The notes beneath the pieces were generated by a model. It worked only from the letters and a program-made list of their open reading frames with translations. It searched no databases and was not told where the DNA came from. From positions 1 to 51,978 of the IMG/VR virus record IMGVR_UViG_3300042691_030848: a DNA stretch of 51,978 bases. One strand, 5' to 3'. Positions 17,684 through 25,957 of this stretch are shown here, piece after piece. Source of the stretch: a virus. The position numbers and the translations under genes were made by a program. Each line of letters begins with the position of its first letter. The first letter of the stretch is position 1.

Positions 17684-18349
17684 ATGGGATTTCTTAATAA
17701 CTCAATAGTAACCGTAGATGCTATCTTAACAAGAAAAGGTAGAGAATTACTAGCTAAAAATGACGGTTCATTCAGAATTACACAATTCGCTTTATCTGAT
17801 GATGAAATTGATTATACAATGTATAATCCAAATCACCCATCTGGATCAGCTTATTATGGTCAAGCAATTGATGGTATGCCTCTATTAGAAGCATTTCCTG
17901 ATGAAACTCAAATAATGAAGTATTTACTAACTACTTTACCTCGTGGTACTTCAAAATTACCTATTCTAGATCTAGGTTACACTGTAATAACTTTAACCCA
18001 AGGAGCTTCTTTAGCTATAACACCTCAAACATTAAATTATTTAGGTGGAACTCAAACATTTGAATCCTCAGGTTACACAGCTACTATTTCTGATGTTCGT
18101 TTAATGAATACATTTAATGGTGTAGGTATTAATACAACACAAGCTACAGCTTTAAATTCAACAACTACTCTTGGAACTAATGTGTCTAAAACTGTAATTG
18201 GTACTACTATTAACTTAACAGCTACAACACTTAACTTATTATTCCCTAGTGGTGTTGACCAAATATCAACAACATTAACTGTAGTAGGTAGAGATAGTGG
18301 AGCTAGAATAACAGTTCCTGTTCAAATAAACAAAAGTACTAATTGCTAA
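17684..18349 (+). CDS. Conserved-type structural protein of the tail block, 221 aa
   Basis: The N-terminus GFLNNSIVTVDAILTRKGRE, then LLAKNDGSFRITQFALSDDEIDY, is a recognisable opening shared by many uncultured phage structural proteins (TRKGRELLA...FxFALxDDEIDY). The rest is beta-rich with a Thr-rich Ig-like C-terminus (VDQISTTLTVVGRDSGARIT). It has its own late-type motif and opens a three-gene group with the two paralogous proteins that follow. A fibre-tip or decoration role is plausible; the family's function is not known to me. Confidence 0.6.
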   Translation: MGFLNNSIVTVDAILTRKGRELLAKNDGSFRITQFALSDDEIDYTMYNPNHPSGSAYYGQAIDGMPLLEAFPDETQIMKYLLTTLPRGTSKLPILDLGYTVITLTQGASLAITPQTLNYLGGTQTFESSGYTATISDVRLMNTFNGVGINTTQATALNSTTTLGTNVSKTVIGTTINLTATTLNLLFPSGVDQISTTLTVVGRDSGARITVPVQINKSTNC

Positions 18350-18365
18350 TTAATAAAATAAAAAT

Positions 18366-19427
18366 ATGTCTTTTAAAAGATTAGATCCTGAAGATTTTAT
18401 AGTAAGTGCAGATTCAATAACTGCACCTGCTTGGTCTGCATACACACCAACATTATCTCAGATGTATACTTCATCTGTTCAAGCCGCAGGTACTAGTGGT
18501 AATTATTACTTAACTATATATAACACTGCTTCAACAGATGTATCTGCTGAGATTCAATTTAATATAGCTTATGGTAATCAATATGGTTCAGGCTCATTAT
18601 TATATAACGCGGGTATAGATGGTTTATCACCAACAAGAACAATTTACGGACAATTCCGTAACTTAATATATGGTGATGAAAATGCTACATTTACATTTAA
18701 TGGAGTAACACAACCTGATTTTTACGCTTTAACAATTGAAAGATCAAGATACAAACAATCTTTATTCCCAGGTAGCCTAAATTTAACTTTATACTCAGGT
18801 TCATCAGCTATTACTCTTACTGATAATAGTAATGATGTTACTACAATTTCATACTTAGACTGCGGACGAGTATTCCAAATTGTATCAGGAAGTAATGGTT
18901 CAGCTATATCTTTAACAAACAGTCCAGCAAATGCTATCGCGGCCGGTATGACTATCTCTGGTTCATATGGTTTATTCTTACCAGATATTGGAACTATAAT
19001 TTTAAACGCTGCTGCTTTAGATTTAACAAATGCTAATGGTGGTATTAATTTAGAAACCCAAAGAACCTCAAATTCTAATGCAGCTAATACTATTAGATTA
19101 TATCAAACCTCTTCAAACAGAGGATTAGTATCAGGTTCAACAGCTGCTAGTTCATTTGCTTTAAACAGTCAAGAAACTATAACTTCAGATTTTGTGTTTG
19201 TAAGAGCAAGAAATGGTGAATTTAACTACTCAGAAAACCCAAGCTTTATTTCAGGTTCTACTGGTACAATTTTATATGATGCTTTTATTCAGAACCCACA
19301 AACATATATCACTACAGTGGGAATGTATAATGATAATAATGAATTACTAGCTGTGGCTAAATTATCAAAACCACTTAAGAAAGATTTTACTAAAGAAGCA
19401 TTAGTACGTGTTAAATTAGATTTTTAA
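18366..19427 (+). CDS. Tail structural protein, paralogue A, 353 aa
   Basis: A beta-rich structural protein. Its C-terminal ~75 residues (EFNYSENPSFISG, then YITTVGMYNDNNELLAVAKL and a closing basic strand) match the C-terminus of the next gene product, so the two share a terminal module, probably an attachment or trimerisation domain. The central part is Ser/Thr/Asn-rich. The start follows an A-rich leader (AATAAAAAT) without a Shine-Dalgarno sequence. Fibre or receptor-binding component is the likely role. Confidence 0.62.
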   Translation: MSFKRLDPEDFIVSADSITAPAWSAYTPTLSQMYTSSVQAAGTSGNYYLTIYNTASTDVSAEIQFNIAYGNQYGSGSLLYNAGIDGLSPTRTIYGQFRNLIYGDENATFTFNGVTQPDFYALTIERSRYKQSLFPGSLNLTLYSGSSAITLTDNSNDVTTISYLDCGRVFQIVSGSNGSAISLTNSPANAIAAGMTISGSYGLFLPDIGTIILNAAALDLTNANGGINLETQRTSNSNAANTIRLYQTSSNRGLVSGSTAASSFALNSQETITSDFVFVRARNGEFNYSENPSFISGSTGTILYDAFIQNPQTYITTVGMYNDNNELLAVAKLSKPLKKDFTKEALVRVKLDF

Positions 19428-19430
19428 TGA

Positions 19431-20420
19431 ATGAGTGCATTCAAATCCCTTACATCACAAGATGTTATAGTAGTCCCATTTGTTGTAAACAAAAGTTTTA
19501 CTTTTGAGGGGAGTGCATCACTTGTAGAGCCTGATGTTTTTATTGAGAGATTACAAGGTACCAATATTACTAGTACCTTTATCCCTTCAACAGAACCAAT
19601 AACTGGTACTACAGGCTCAAATGGTTACTCATCTTCATATTATCAAAGAGACATTTACAATAGTGTTAAACAACTTTACTATAGTAATGGATTACCTAAT
19701 CCTGAAGGTATTAGAATAACTTATGACTATCAAGGTAATGTAGTCGAAAATAACACTAATACAAATGTCCATAGTAGATTTGATAATTATTTAAATACTA
19801 CATTATCAGGTTCAAGACTTTTCCAAACCCAATCTAATGTTCAAATAGCTGTCATTTCTATTCCTTCACAACTTTACGGAGATTATATAAACCCAGGCAG
19901 TTTTTACTTTAAATGGGCTAAAACTACCCCTACAGGTTCATATTATTATTTAACCGATAATGGAGAAGGATATTTAATAGCCTCTGGTAATTTAGGAGGT
20001 AGCCCACAAGGTATAATATCATATCAACATGGAATAGCTGTAGTGATGGATATGGGATTCTTAGGGGGATTAAATAATTTTACTAGACAACCTAATGTTA
20101 CTTGTAGTTTCCAAAGTTCAAGATTAATTTATGAAACACAATACAAGTGTACTATACGTGAAAATGAGTTCAATTATTCTCTAAACCCAAGTCTTATTTC
20201 AAGTAGTGGTTTATGGACTAATCCTTTAAATTCAACTTGTTCTTTAGATTTAAGAGGCCAAGTGTATGACTTTGTGACAGGATCAAATTGGGCACCTTAT
20301 GTTACTACAGTTGGATTATATAATGAAAATCAAGAATTATTAGCAGTAGCTAAATTGTCACAACCTCTACCTACAAGTAGAACTACTGATACATCAATAT
20401 TAATAAATTTAGATAGATAA
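19431..20420 (+). CDS. Tail structural protein, paralogue B, 329 aa
   Basis: Paralogue of the preceding protein. The C-terminal module EFNYSLNPSLIS, then YVTTVGLYNENQELLAVAKL, then SQPL is nearly identical in pattern, and both proteins begin with an F-K-S/R-L-x-x-(E/Q)-D-(F/V)-IV motif. The centres differ. This is the arrangement expected when fibre or receptor-binding proteins duplicate and diverge while keeping their anchoring domain. The start ATG at 19431 is used here; the overlapping upstream ATG at 19427 is in another frame. The stop overlaps the next ATG by one base. Confidence 0.62.
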   Translation: MSAFKSLTSQDVIVVPFVVNKSFTFEGSASLVEPDVFIERLQGTNITSTFIPSTEPITGTTGSNGYSSSYYQRDIYNSVKQLYYSNGLPNPEGIRITYDYQGNVVENNTNTNVHSRFDNYLNTTLSGSRLFQTQSNVQIAVISIPSQLYGDYINPGSFYFKWAKTTPTGSYYYLTDNGEGYLIASGNLGGSPQGIISYQHGIAVVMDMGFLGGLNNFTRQPNVTCSFQSSRLIYETQYKCTIRENEFNYSLNPSLISSSGLWTNPLNSTCSLDLRGQVYDFVTGSNWAPYVTTVGLYNENQELLAVAKLSQPLPTSRTTDTSILINLDR

Positions 20421-20680
20421 TGAAAAAATTAGAACTAAAACAAATTATACGTGAAGAGTTAACTAAGATATTAGAGGGTAGAAAGCCTGGACCTAAAGAA
20501 CAAAAAAGACGAGAGGTATATAGCTTAGCAGGAAAATACATATATAACAATCAAAAATATAAATCGTTTTCTTTTAATGACGATACTAACGAATTTCATT
20601 TTTATACTTCTGATTGGTCGGTTAGTAATTCTCTACCAGCGTTAACAATAACATATGATGAATTAAAAAGTCTTATATAA
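20420..20680 (+). CDS. Leader-bearing small protein, 86 aa
   Basis: Begins with the basic-acidic amphipathic leader MKKLELKQIIREELTKILEG. This is nearly the same as the starts of the genes at 25684 and 32848 and ends in an [I/L]-x-E-like site, as expected for a T4-type capsid-targeting sequence cleaved by the prohead protease. The mature part (~65 residues) is small and mixed alpha/beta (FSFNDDTNEFHFYTSDW) with no known family. It overlaps the last tail gene by one base. It is likely an internal head protein (inference). Confidence 0.65.
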   Translation: MKKLELKQIIREELTKILEGRKPGPKEQKRREVYSLAGKYIYNNQKYKSFSFNDDTNEFHFYTSDWSVSNSLPALTITYDELKSLI

Positions 20681-20700
20681 ACTTTTTCTCTTTTTAATAT

Positions 20701-21147
20701 ATGTGGAAATATAAAGATAAAACAATTAATAGTCTAGAAGATTTACCTAAAGAAAATATATTTGGGTTCGTCTATATTATAACAAATAAAGAAACAAACC
20801 AATTCTATATTGGTAAAAAGTTTTTATTACATAAGAAAACTAAAAAACTAGGTAAAAAAGCGTTAGCCGCTCAAACAGGTCCAGGTCGTAAGAAACTTAA
20901 AGAAGTAACTTATGCTGAGTCAGATTGGAAAACATATTGGGGTAGTTGTAAACCTTTACTAGAAGATGTTAAAGTATTAGGTGAAGATAAATTTACTAAA
21001 GAAATACTTGAATTTGCTCATAATTCAAAACACTTATCATACTTGGAAGCAAAATATCAATTTGTAACTAATTGCTTAGAAGTAGATAGCTATAACGATA
21101 ATATACAAGGTAGATATTTTAAAAAAGATTTGGCCCCTCAGTCTTAA
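20701..21147 (+). CDS. GIY-YIG-like endonuclease-fold protein, 148 aa
   Basis: Residues 22-40 read GFVYIITNKETNQFYIGKK, which is the GIY-YIG nuclease signature (VY...YIGKK) with the expected ~10-residue spacing. A basic segment follows (LHKKTKKLGKKALAAQTGPG), then WKTYWGS and an acidic helix containing E116 (approximate) in LSYLEAKYQ, a plausible metal ligand. In T4-like phages such stand-alone proteins are Seg-like homing endonucleases or DNA-processing enzymes. There are no NUMOD repeats, unlike the gene at 32185, so a housekeeping DNA-processing role is equally possible. The 3' end overlaps promoter P2 for the primase. Confidence 0.68.
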   Translation: MWKYKDKTINSLEDLPKENIFGFVYIITNKETNQFYIGKKFLLHKKTKKLGKKALAAQTGPGRKKLKEVTYAESDWKTYWGSCKPLLEDVKVLGEDKFTKEILEFAHNSKHLSYLEAKYQFVTNCLEVDSYNDNIQGRYFKKDLAPQS

Positions 21148-21158
21148 TTTATTATACT
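21130..21158 (+). promoter_or_regulatory. Host-type promoter P2 (TTGGCC-N17-TATACT)
   Basis: TTGGCC at 21130-21135 and TATACT at 21153-21158, spacer 17 bases, partly inside the end of the GIY-YIG gene. The expected start point is about 21165, the A of the primase ATG, so the primase message may be leaderless. AAGAT...GTCTT arms flank the -35 box. Confidence 0.65.
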
Positions 21159-21164
21159 GGGAAT

Positions 21165-22097
21165 ATGGTAAATCAAGCTTTAGTTTCAACATTAAACTCT
21201 GTTTTAGGTGTAGGTAAATCAACTTCTAAAGGTAACTACGCCTACCATTGTCCTTTCTGTAATCACCATAAACCAAAATTAGAAATCAATCTAAACGAGA
21301 CTGATAACGGTGAAAATAAATGGCATTGTTGGGTTTGCGATAAACGAGGTAAAAGTATTGTTAAATTATTTCAACTAATCAGTGCCCCTAAAGAAAAGAT
21401 ACTTGAAGTCAAAACTGTAACTAAGTACACATCAGGCAAAATTGAAATTAAGGAAATAGATAAAAAAGTAGAACTACCAGAAGAATTTGTCTCACTATCA
21501 ATCCCAGATAGTAACATTGAGTATAAACACGCTATCAGTTATTTAAAACGCAGACAAATTACCTTAGACGACATTCTAAAGTATAATATAGGTTATTGTA
21601 TTAATGGGAAGTACTCCAACTGTATTGTTATTCCTTCTTATGATAAAGATGGAAATTTAAATTATTTTACAGCTAGGAATTTTGATAAAAACTCATCTGT
21701 GAAATATAAAAATCCAGATGTGTCTAGAGACATAATTCCATTTGAATTATTTATTAATTGGAATTTACCTATTATTTTATGTGAAGGTCCATTTGATGCT
21801 CTGGCTATTAAACGTAACGTGATTCCATTACTAGGTAAAAATATACAAAAAAGTCTAAAGAAAAAATTAGCTAAATCTGAGGTTCAAAAAATATATATAG
21901 CGTTAGATAAAGACGCTATAAAACAAGCTCTCACATTCTGTGAGGAACTAATCAATGAGGGTAAAGAGGTCTACCTCGTAGAAATGAATGGTAAAGATCC
22001 TAGCGAAATGGGATTTGAAAACTTTACTAACCTAATTCAGACCGTTCAGCCATTAACCTTCTCAAATTTATTTGAGAAAAAATTAGAATTAATATGA
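21165..22097 (+). CDS. 61: DNA primase (DnaG/gp61-type)
   Basis: A 310-residue primase. Residues 28-58 form the zinc ribbon (HCPFCNHH...WHCWVCDKRG; C29, C32, C55, C58), which recognises template initiation sites. The TOPRIM catalytic core follows: ILCEGPFDALAIKR (glutamate near residue 206) and IYIALDKDA (aspartates near 246-248), the metal-binding E...DxD set. It is short compared with bacterial DnaG (about 580 aa) but the same size class as T4 gp61 (342 aa). It would synthesise RNA primers for lagging-strand replication together with a gp41-like helicase, which is not in this window. It overlaps the next gene by four bases. Confidence 0.9.
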   Translation: MVNQALVSTLNSVLGVGKSTSKGNYAYHCPFCNHHKPKLEINLNETDNGENKWHCWVCDKRGKSIVKLFQLISAPKEKILEVKTVTKYTSGKIEIKEIDKKVELPEEFVSLSIPDSNIEYKHAISYLKRRQITLDDILKYNIGYCINGKYSNCIVIPSYDKDGNLNYFTARNFDKNSSVKYKNPDVSRDIIPFELFINWNLPIILCEGPFDALAIKRNVIPLLGKNIQKSLKKKLAKSEVQKIYIALDKDAIKQALTFCEELINEGKEVYLVEMNGKDPSEMGFENFTNLIQTVQPLTFSNLFEKKLELI

Positions 22098-22864
22098 GTA
22101 ACATCAAACAATCATATGATCGAATTTTAGAAATATCAAACGATCATAAACAAATAACATTACCTGATTCAAGGTACTATAGACGAAACGGTAAATTTTA
22201 CCCATCAGTAACATTTGTACTACAAATATATCCTAAAGGTAAACAATTTGAAAACTGGTTAAAACAAGTAGGATTTGCCTCTGATTATATTGTTAAAAAA
22301 GCATCTGAAGAAGGAACTCAAGTTCACACTTTAATTGAAAAATATTTAAATGGAGAAGAATTATCATTTTTAAATAAACATGGTAACCCTCAATTTGATT
22401 CTGATGTATGGCAAATGTTCTTAAAATTTGTAGAGTTTTGGGAATTATACAACCCTAAACTAATAGAAACAGAAGTTCATTTATTTTCAGATGAATTAGA
22501 AGTAGCGGGTACATGCGATTTAATTTGCGAAATAGATGGAGAACTTTGGCTTATAGACTTTAAAACATCAAACCAAGTACATTCTACATATGAATTACAA
22601 ACAGCGGTTTATTCTCAATGTTATAAGGAATGTTATGGTAAAGAAATTCAACGTCAAGGAATATTATGGTTGAAATCAACTAAACGTGGTCCTAAAAAGG
22701 ATAAAATGCAAGGTAGAGGATGGGAAATAGTTGAATCAGATCGCACACAAGAAGAAAATTTAGATATTTTTAAAATTGTGAAGCGTTTATTTGACATAGA
22801 AAATCCAGATGCTGCTCCTGTTTACGAAACGTTTAGAACATCTGCAAAACGAAAAGATATCTAA
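22094..22864 (+). CDS. PD-(D/E)XK nuclease, RecB/Cas4-like
   Basis: A 256-residue exonuclease-like protein. The RecB-family active site is visible: H78 (TQVHTLIE), E127 (ETEVHL), D142 (AGTCDLICEIDG), then D155-F-K157 (LIDFKTS) and Q169 (YELQTAVY) of the QxxxY motif. These proteins resect or degrade DNA. In phages they act in recombination-dependent replication or in degrading host DNA. The gene overlaps the primase by four bases, so it is produced with the replication machinery. No Cas4-type iron-sulfur cysteines are seen. Confidence 0.85.
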   Translation: MSNIKQSYDRILEISNDHKQITLPDSRYYRRNGKFYPSVTFVLQIYPKGKQFENWLKQVGFASDYIVKKASEEGTQVHTLIEKYLNGEELSFLNKHGNPQFDSDVWQMFLKFVEFWELYNPKLIETEVHLFSDELEVAGTCDLICEIDGELWLIDFKTSNQVHSTYELQTAVYSQCYKECYGKEIQRQGILWLKSTKRGPKKDKMQGRGWEIVESDRTQEENLDIFKIVKRLFDIENPDAAPVYETFRTSAKRKDI

Positions 22865-22872
22865 TATTTATA
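22864..22872 (+). promoter_or_regulatory. ATATTTATAATAA motif
   Basis: ATATTTATAATAA overlaps the nuclease stop codon and precedes host-type promoter P3 by about 10 bases. The kinase operon may therefore have early and late promoters in tandem. A further ATATTTATA at 22906-22914 overlaps the P3 -10 box. Confidence 0.45.
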
Positions 22873-22874
22873 AT

Positions 22875-22910
22875 AAGAGATTTGGCTTCCCCGGATCTCT
22901 TTATTATATT
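22875..22910 (+). promoter_or_regulatory. Host-type promoter P3 with flanking inverted repeat
   Basis: TTGGCT at 22882-22887 and TATATT at 22905-22910, spacer 17. The -35 box lies in the loop of an inverted repeat, AAGAGAT (22875-22881) and ATCTCTT (22895-22901), followed by a T-rich run. The same bases could thus be the terminator of the upstream operon and the promoter of the next. The predicted start is at about 22917, directly before the ATG at 22918. Confidence 0.65.
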
Positions 22911-22917
22911 TATAAAG

Positions 22918-23718
22918 ATGATAAAACTAACAGATTTATTAAAAGAGGTACAAAATAGACCTAAAGCCATCATTATGGCTGGTGGTGCGTCTGTAGGTAA
23001 ATCAACAGTACTAAACACTCTAAAACCAGTACTTAAAGATTTCGTTAACTTAAACGCTGACAAATATGTTGAAGATAAAGATTCATCAATGTATGGTAAT
23101 TTATCAGCAGCGTCATCTCAAATAAGAAAAGTTGATTTACCTAATGCTATTAATAATAAACAGAATCTTGTTTACGATACTACTGCCTCTAATTTATCCA
23201 CTTTAACTCCAACTTTAGACGAACTTAATAAAGGGGGTTATGATATAGCAATGGTAATGGTTTACGCTCATCCTATTGTTTCATTTTTAAGAAACTTTAA
23301 ACGTGAACGTAAAGTACCAGCAGTAGGTGTTTTAGGTACTTGGGGAAATGTTTATAACTTATTAAATGATTATAAACAATTATTTGGAGATAACTTTATT
23401 TTAGTCTCAACTCCAGCATCTACTCCTGAAGAAAAAGCAGAAATAGATAAATTCAATTCAGCTCTTAAACAAGGAAAATTAAGAGACTATTTTGATAATT
23501 TATTATCATCAGGTGAATTTACTTCTACATTTAGAAAAGATGATTCAAATTTATCACCTGAAGAATTAGCTAAAAAAGAAAAAGAAAGAGCGAAAACAAA
23601 AGAATTATTAGGTAAAAATATAGACAAAATAGCTGATACTTACGAAGAGATCCAGTCTAATTTAAATCCTATTGATATAAAAGAACTACCTAATAAGTTA
23701 AAAGCATTTATAGGATGA
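22918..23718 (+). CDS. Zeta-toxin-like P-loop kinase with capsid-type leader
   Basis: A 266-residue P-loop protein. The start is ATG 22918, not the upstream in-frame TTG at 22882, because that TTG is the -35 box of the promoter. It opens with the leader MIKLTDLLKEV (L-K-E site), also found at 25178 and 33604. Walker A is GGASVGKST at residues 22-30, followed by NADKY (~46-50) and LVYDTTAS (~86), the pattern of zeta toxin/AAA_33 kinases that phosphorylate UDP-GlcNAc sugars or other small substrates. Residues ~200-266 form a charged helical tail. With the leader, it may be packaged and injected (inference); the substrate is unknown. Confidence 0.75.
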   Translation: MIKLTDLLKEVQNRPKAIIMAGGASVGKSTVLNTLKPVLKDFVNLNADKYVEDKDSSMYGNLSAASSQIRKVDLPNAINNKQNLVYDTTASNLSTLTPTLDELNKGGYDIAMVMVYAHPIVSFLRNFKRERKVPAVGVLGTWGNVYNLLNDYKQLFGDNFILVSTPASTPEEKAEIDKFNSALKQGKLRDYFDNLLSSGEFTSTFRKDDSNLSPEELAKKEKERAKTKELLGKNIDKIADTYEEIQSNLNPIDIKELPNKLKAFIG

Positions 23719-25181
23719 ACCCAATATCTAAAGAATTATTAAGATCATTCCTAACTGAAGAAGACTTACAAACTACTGTAGGTGTTTTTGGAGGTGGTTT
23801 TCAGCCTCCTACAAAAGGACATTTAGCGGTTGTTAAACAAGCATTAGAACGTTATCCTTTATTAGATAAATTTATTATTTTTGTAGGTACAGGTGGTGGT
23901 CGCTCTAATATTACTCAAGAACAATCAGTTAAAATTTGGGAAATTTATAAAAAATTACTACCAAATAAAGTAGAAATAGTACCTAGTTCTAACCCAATAT
24001 CTTCAATTTATTCATATACTAAAGGAAATCCAGAAATTAAAGTAAAATGGTTTTTAGGTTCACGTGAAGGTAGAGAAGAAGATTTTACTGAGTTTATTAA
24101 ACGTACTAAATCAGCTGACAAACCTAACTTAGAAGTGATAAATATTATCACCAAAAATGGAGTAAGTGGGACTGCAGCTAGAAAAACATTAGGTGATAAA
24201 GAATTATTTTTTACATTCTTACCTACAGAATTACCAATAGAAGATAAAGAAACAGTTTATAGTATTTTACAAGGAACTATAAAAGAATGGGTTCCTGAAC
24301 CTGAAATTGATGATATTGATGATTATGCTGACAACGCTTTAAGTCCATTGGATTTAAAAATTCCACCTCATTTTGTTGATAGAGTAAATGATAAGCGTAA
24401 CCGTCCTGAAATTGAAGCAGATGAGTTATATGACTTTTTTGATAAACTTTCAGATGAAAAAGATGAGTTAGAAGATATGTTAGATACTGGAGAAGAAGTA
24501 GTAGCAGTTGACTCAGATACTGATATTAATATTCCTTTAGCAAAAGATCGTCGTGATCCAAAAGCAGTAGTAGCTAAAACAATAATGCGTAAAAAGAATT
24601 TCGCCACATCTAATCCAAAACTAGTGTTTGAAGATAATTTCTTTGAACCATTAGATAATGAAGAAATAGACTTTACAGCCCCAGATGAGGATAGAGTAAA
24701 ATTTTATGAAAAATATTATAAAAATTTATCTCCTTCTGATTTTAAAGTTGAAAAACAAAAAGATAAAGTTGTTATATCTAACATAACTAAAAAGAAATTA
24801 GAAAACAATCCTGAATTTACTCAATTATTGGCTTTATTAACAATATCAATGATAGATAATGGTTTAAATATTGAGCCACTTCCAAATATTGAATTTATAA
24901 ATGATGACAATGAAAACGCAGGTAAATTGTTAGGTAAAACAGCTTATTACGATCCAAACAATCAAACTATAGTTTTATATACTTGTAACAGACACCCTAA
25001 AGATATATTACGTTCTTATGCTCATGAAATGATTCATCATATGCAAAATCTTGAAGGTAGAATAAATAATATTCAAGGTGATAATGTAAATGAGGATGAA
25101 TACTTAGCTGAGTTAGAGTTAGAAGCATATAGTAAAGGAAATATGTTATTTAGAAGTTGGGAAAATAGTTTAAAAAAATGA
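23715..25181 (+). CDS. Nucleotidyltransferase fused to HExxH metallopeptidase
   Basis: A 488-residue fusion. Residues 1-16 are a leader ending FLTEE (L-T-E site). Residues 22-190 form a HIGH-superfamily nucleotidyltransferase: GGGFQPPTKGH at 26-36 (T replaces the first histidine of HxGH) and SGTAARKTL at 151-159, equivalent to the ISxTxxR motif of NMN/pantetheine-phosphate adenylyltransferases. Residues ~205-310 carry a middle domain starting HFVDRVNDKRNRP. The C-terminal domain has YAHEMIHHMQNLEG with H437-E438-xx-H441, a gluzincin-type zinc site. It overlaps both neighbours by four bases. Substrates are unknown. The combination of leader, nucleotide transfer and protease suggests an injected or self-processing effector (inference). 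Confidence 0.75.
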   Translation: MNPISKELLRSFLTEEDLQTTVGVFGGGFQPPTKGHLAVVKQALERYPLLDKFIIFVGTGGGRSNITQEQSVKIWEIYKKLLPNKVEIVPSSNPISSIYSYTKGNPEIKVKWFLGSREGREEDFTEFIKRTKSADKPNLEVINIITKNGVSGTAARKTLGDKELFFTFLPTELPIEDKETVYSILQGTIKEWVPEPEIDDIDDYADNALSPLDLKIPPHFVDRVNDKRNRPEIEADELYDFFDKLSDEKDELEDMLDTGEEVVAVDSDTDINIPLAKDRRDPKAVVAKTIMRKKNFATSNPKLVFEDNFFEPLDNEEIDFTAPDEDRVKFYEKYYKNLSPSDFKVEKQKDKVVISNITKKKLENNPEFTQLLALLTISMIDNGLNIEPLPNIEFINDDNENAGKLLGKTAYYDPNNQTIVLYTCNRHPKDILRSYAHEMIHHMQNLEGRINNIQGDNVNEDEYLAELELEAYSKGNMLFRSWENSLKK

Positions 25182-25684
25182 TTAAATTAACAGATTTATT
25201 AAAAGAAGTAGAAGAGCAAAAATATACTGTCTATTGTGATTTAGATGGTGTATTAGCTGACTTTGATAGAGGATATGAAGAGCTTACAGGTATGACTACT
25301 AAAGAAGCAGACGCTAAAGGCCCTGAGTTCTTTTGGAAACCAATATCTGATGCTGGAGCAAGTTTCTGGATTCGTTTAAAATGGATGCCAGATGGTAAAG
25401 AACTTTGGAACTATATTAAACATTTCCAACCATCATTACTTTCAGCTCCATCAAGAGAAGAATCATCTAGAATAGGTAAACGCATTTGGGTTAAACGTAA
25501 TCTACCAGGTGTTAAACTTATTTTAGCAAATGCTTATGATAAACAGAATTATTCTGGAGAAAATCAGATACTTATTGACGATAGAGAGAAGAATATAGAA
25601 CAATGGAGAAGCAAAGGTGGTATAGGTATATTCCACACTTCAGCTGCGGATACTATTAAACAATTAAAAGAATTAGGACTGTAA
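25178..25684 (+). CDS. HAD-family 5'-nucleotidase-like phosphatase with leader
   Basis: A 168-residue HAD hydrolase. After the leader MIKLTDLLKEVEEQ, motif I is YCDLDGVLADFD with nucleophile D21 and general acid D23. Motif III/IV is ILIDDREKNIEQW near residues 131-143, with the aspartate pair that binds magnesium. The size and the DLDGVLADF start are typical of 5'(3')-deoxyribonucleotidases (NT5C-like), which dephosphorylate dNMPs. The leader is nearly identical at DNA level to that of the kinase gene at 22918. It likely acts in nucleotide metabolism, perhaps from the virion. Confidence 0.8.
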   Translation: MIKLTDLLKEVEEQKYTVYCDLDGVLADFDRGYEELTGMTTKEADAKGPEFFWKPISDAGASFWIRLKWMPDGKELWNYIKHFQPSLLSAPSREESSRIGKRIWVKRNLPGVKLILANAYDKQNYSGENQILIDDREKNIEQWRSKGGIGIFHTSAADTIKQLKELGL

Positions 25685-25956
25685 TGAAAAAGTCAGAGTT
25701 AAAGCAAATCATTAAAGAAGAAATTTCTAGAGTATTAAAAGAATCTATTATAAATGATTTTAAAAAAGATGTTGAAGAAGCAGGTGCAAAATATGCTTCT
25801 ATTAGTAGTGATGGGGACAACAGAATTAAAATTTATTTAGATAATGAACCTAATAAAGAAAAAAATATAATTAATAAAGTAGTTAGAAATAAATATATCG
25901 ATAAGCTAACTAAAATACGCTCCGAAGAAGATATAATGATATTTAAAATAAAATAA
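25684..25956 (+). CDS. Leader-bearing small protein, 90 aa
   Basis: Opens with MKKSELKQIIKEEISRVLKE, almost identical to the leaders at 20420 and 32848, with two candidate [I/L]-x-E cleavage sites (IKE, LKE). The remaining ~70 residues are a small alpha/beta domain (AGAKYASISSDGDNRIKIYL, then a basic C-terminus) with no recognised family. It overlaps the preceding stop by one base, so it is coupled to the HAD phosphatase. Likely a packaged internal protein (inference). Confidence 0.65.
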   Translation: MKKSELKQIIKEEISRVLKESIINDFKKDVEEAGAKYASISSDGDNRIKIYLDNEPNKEKNIINKVVRNKYIDKLTKIRSEEDIMIFKIK

Positions 25957-25957
25957 T

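Noticed and set aside
22882-22917. TTG start extending the kinase gene by 12 residues
   Set aside because: This TTG is the -35 box of promoter P3. The leader peptide MIKLTDLLKE begins at ATG 22918, as in two sister genes.
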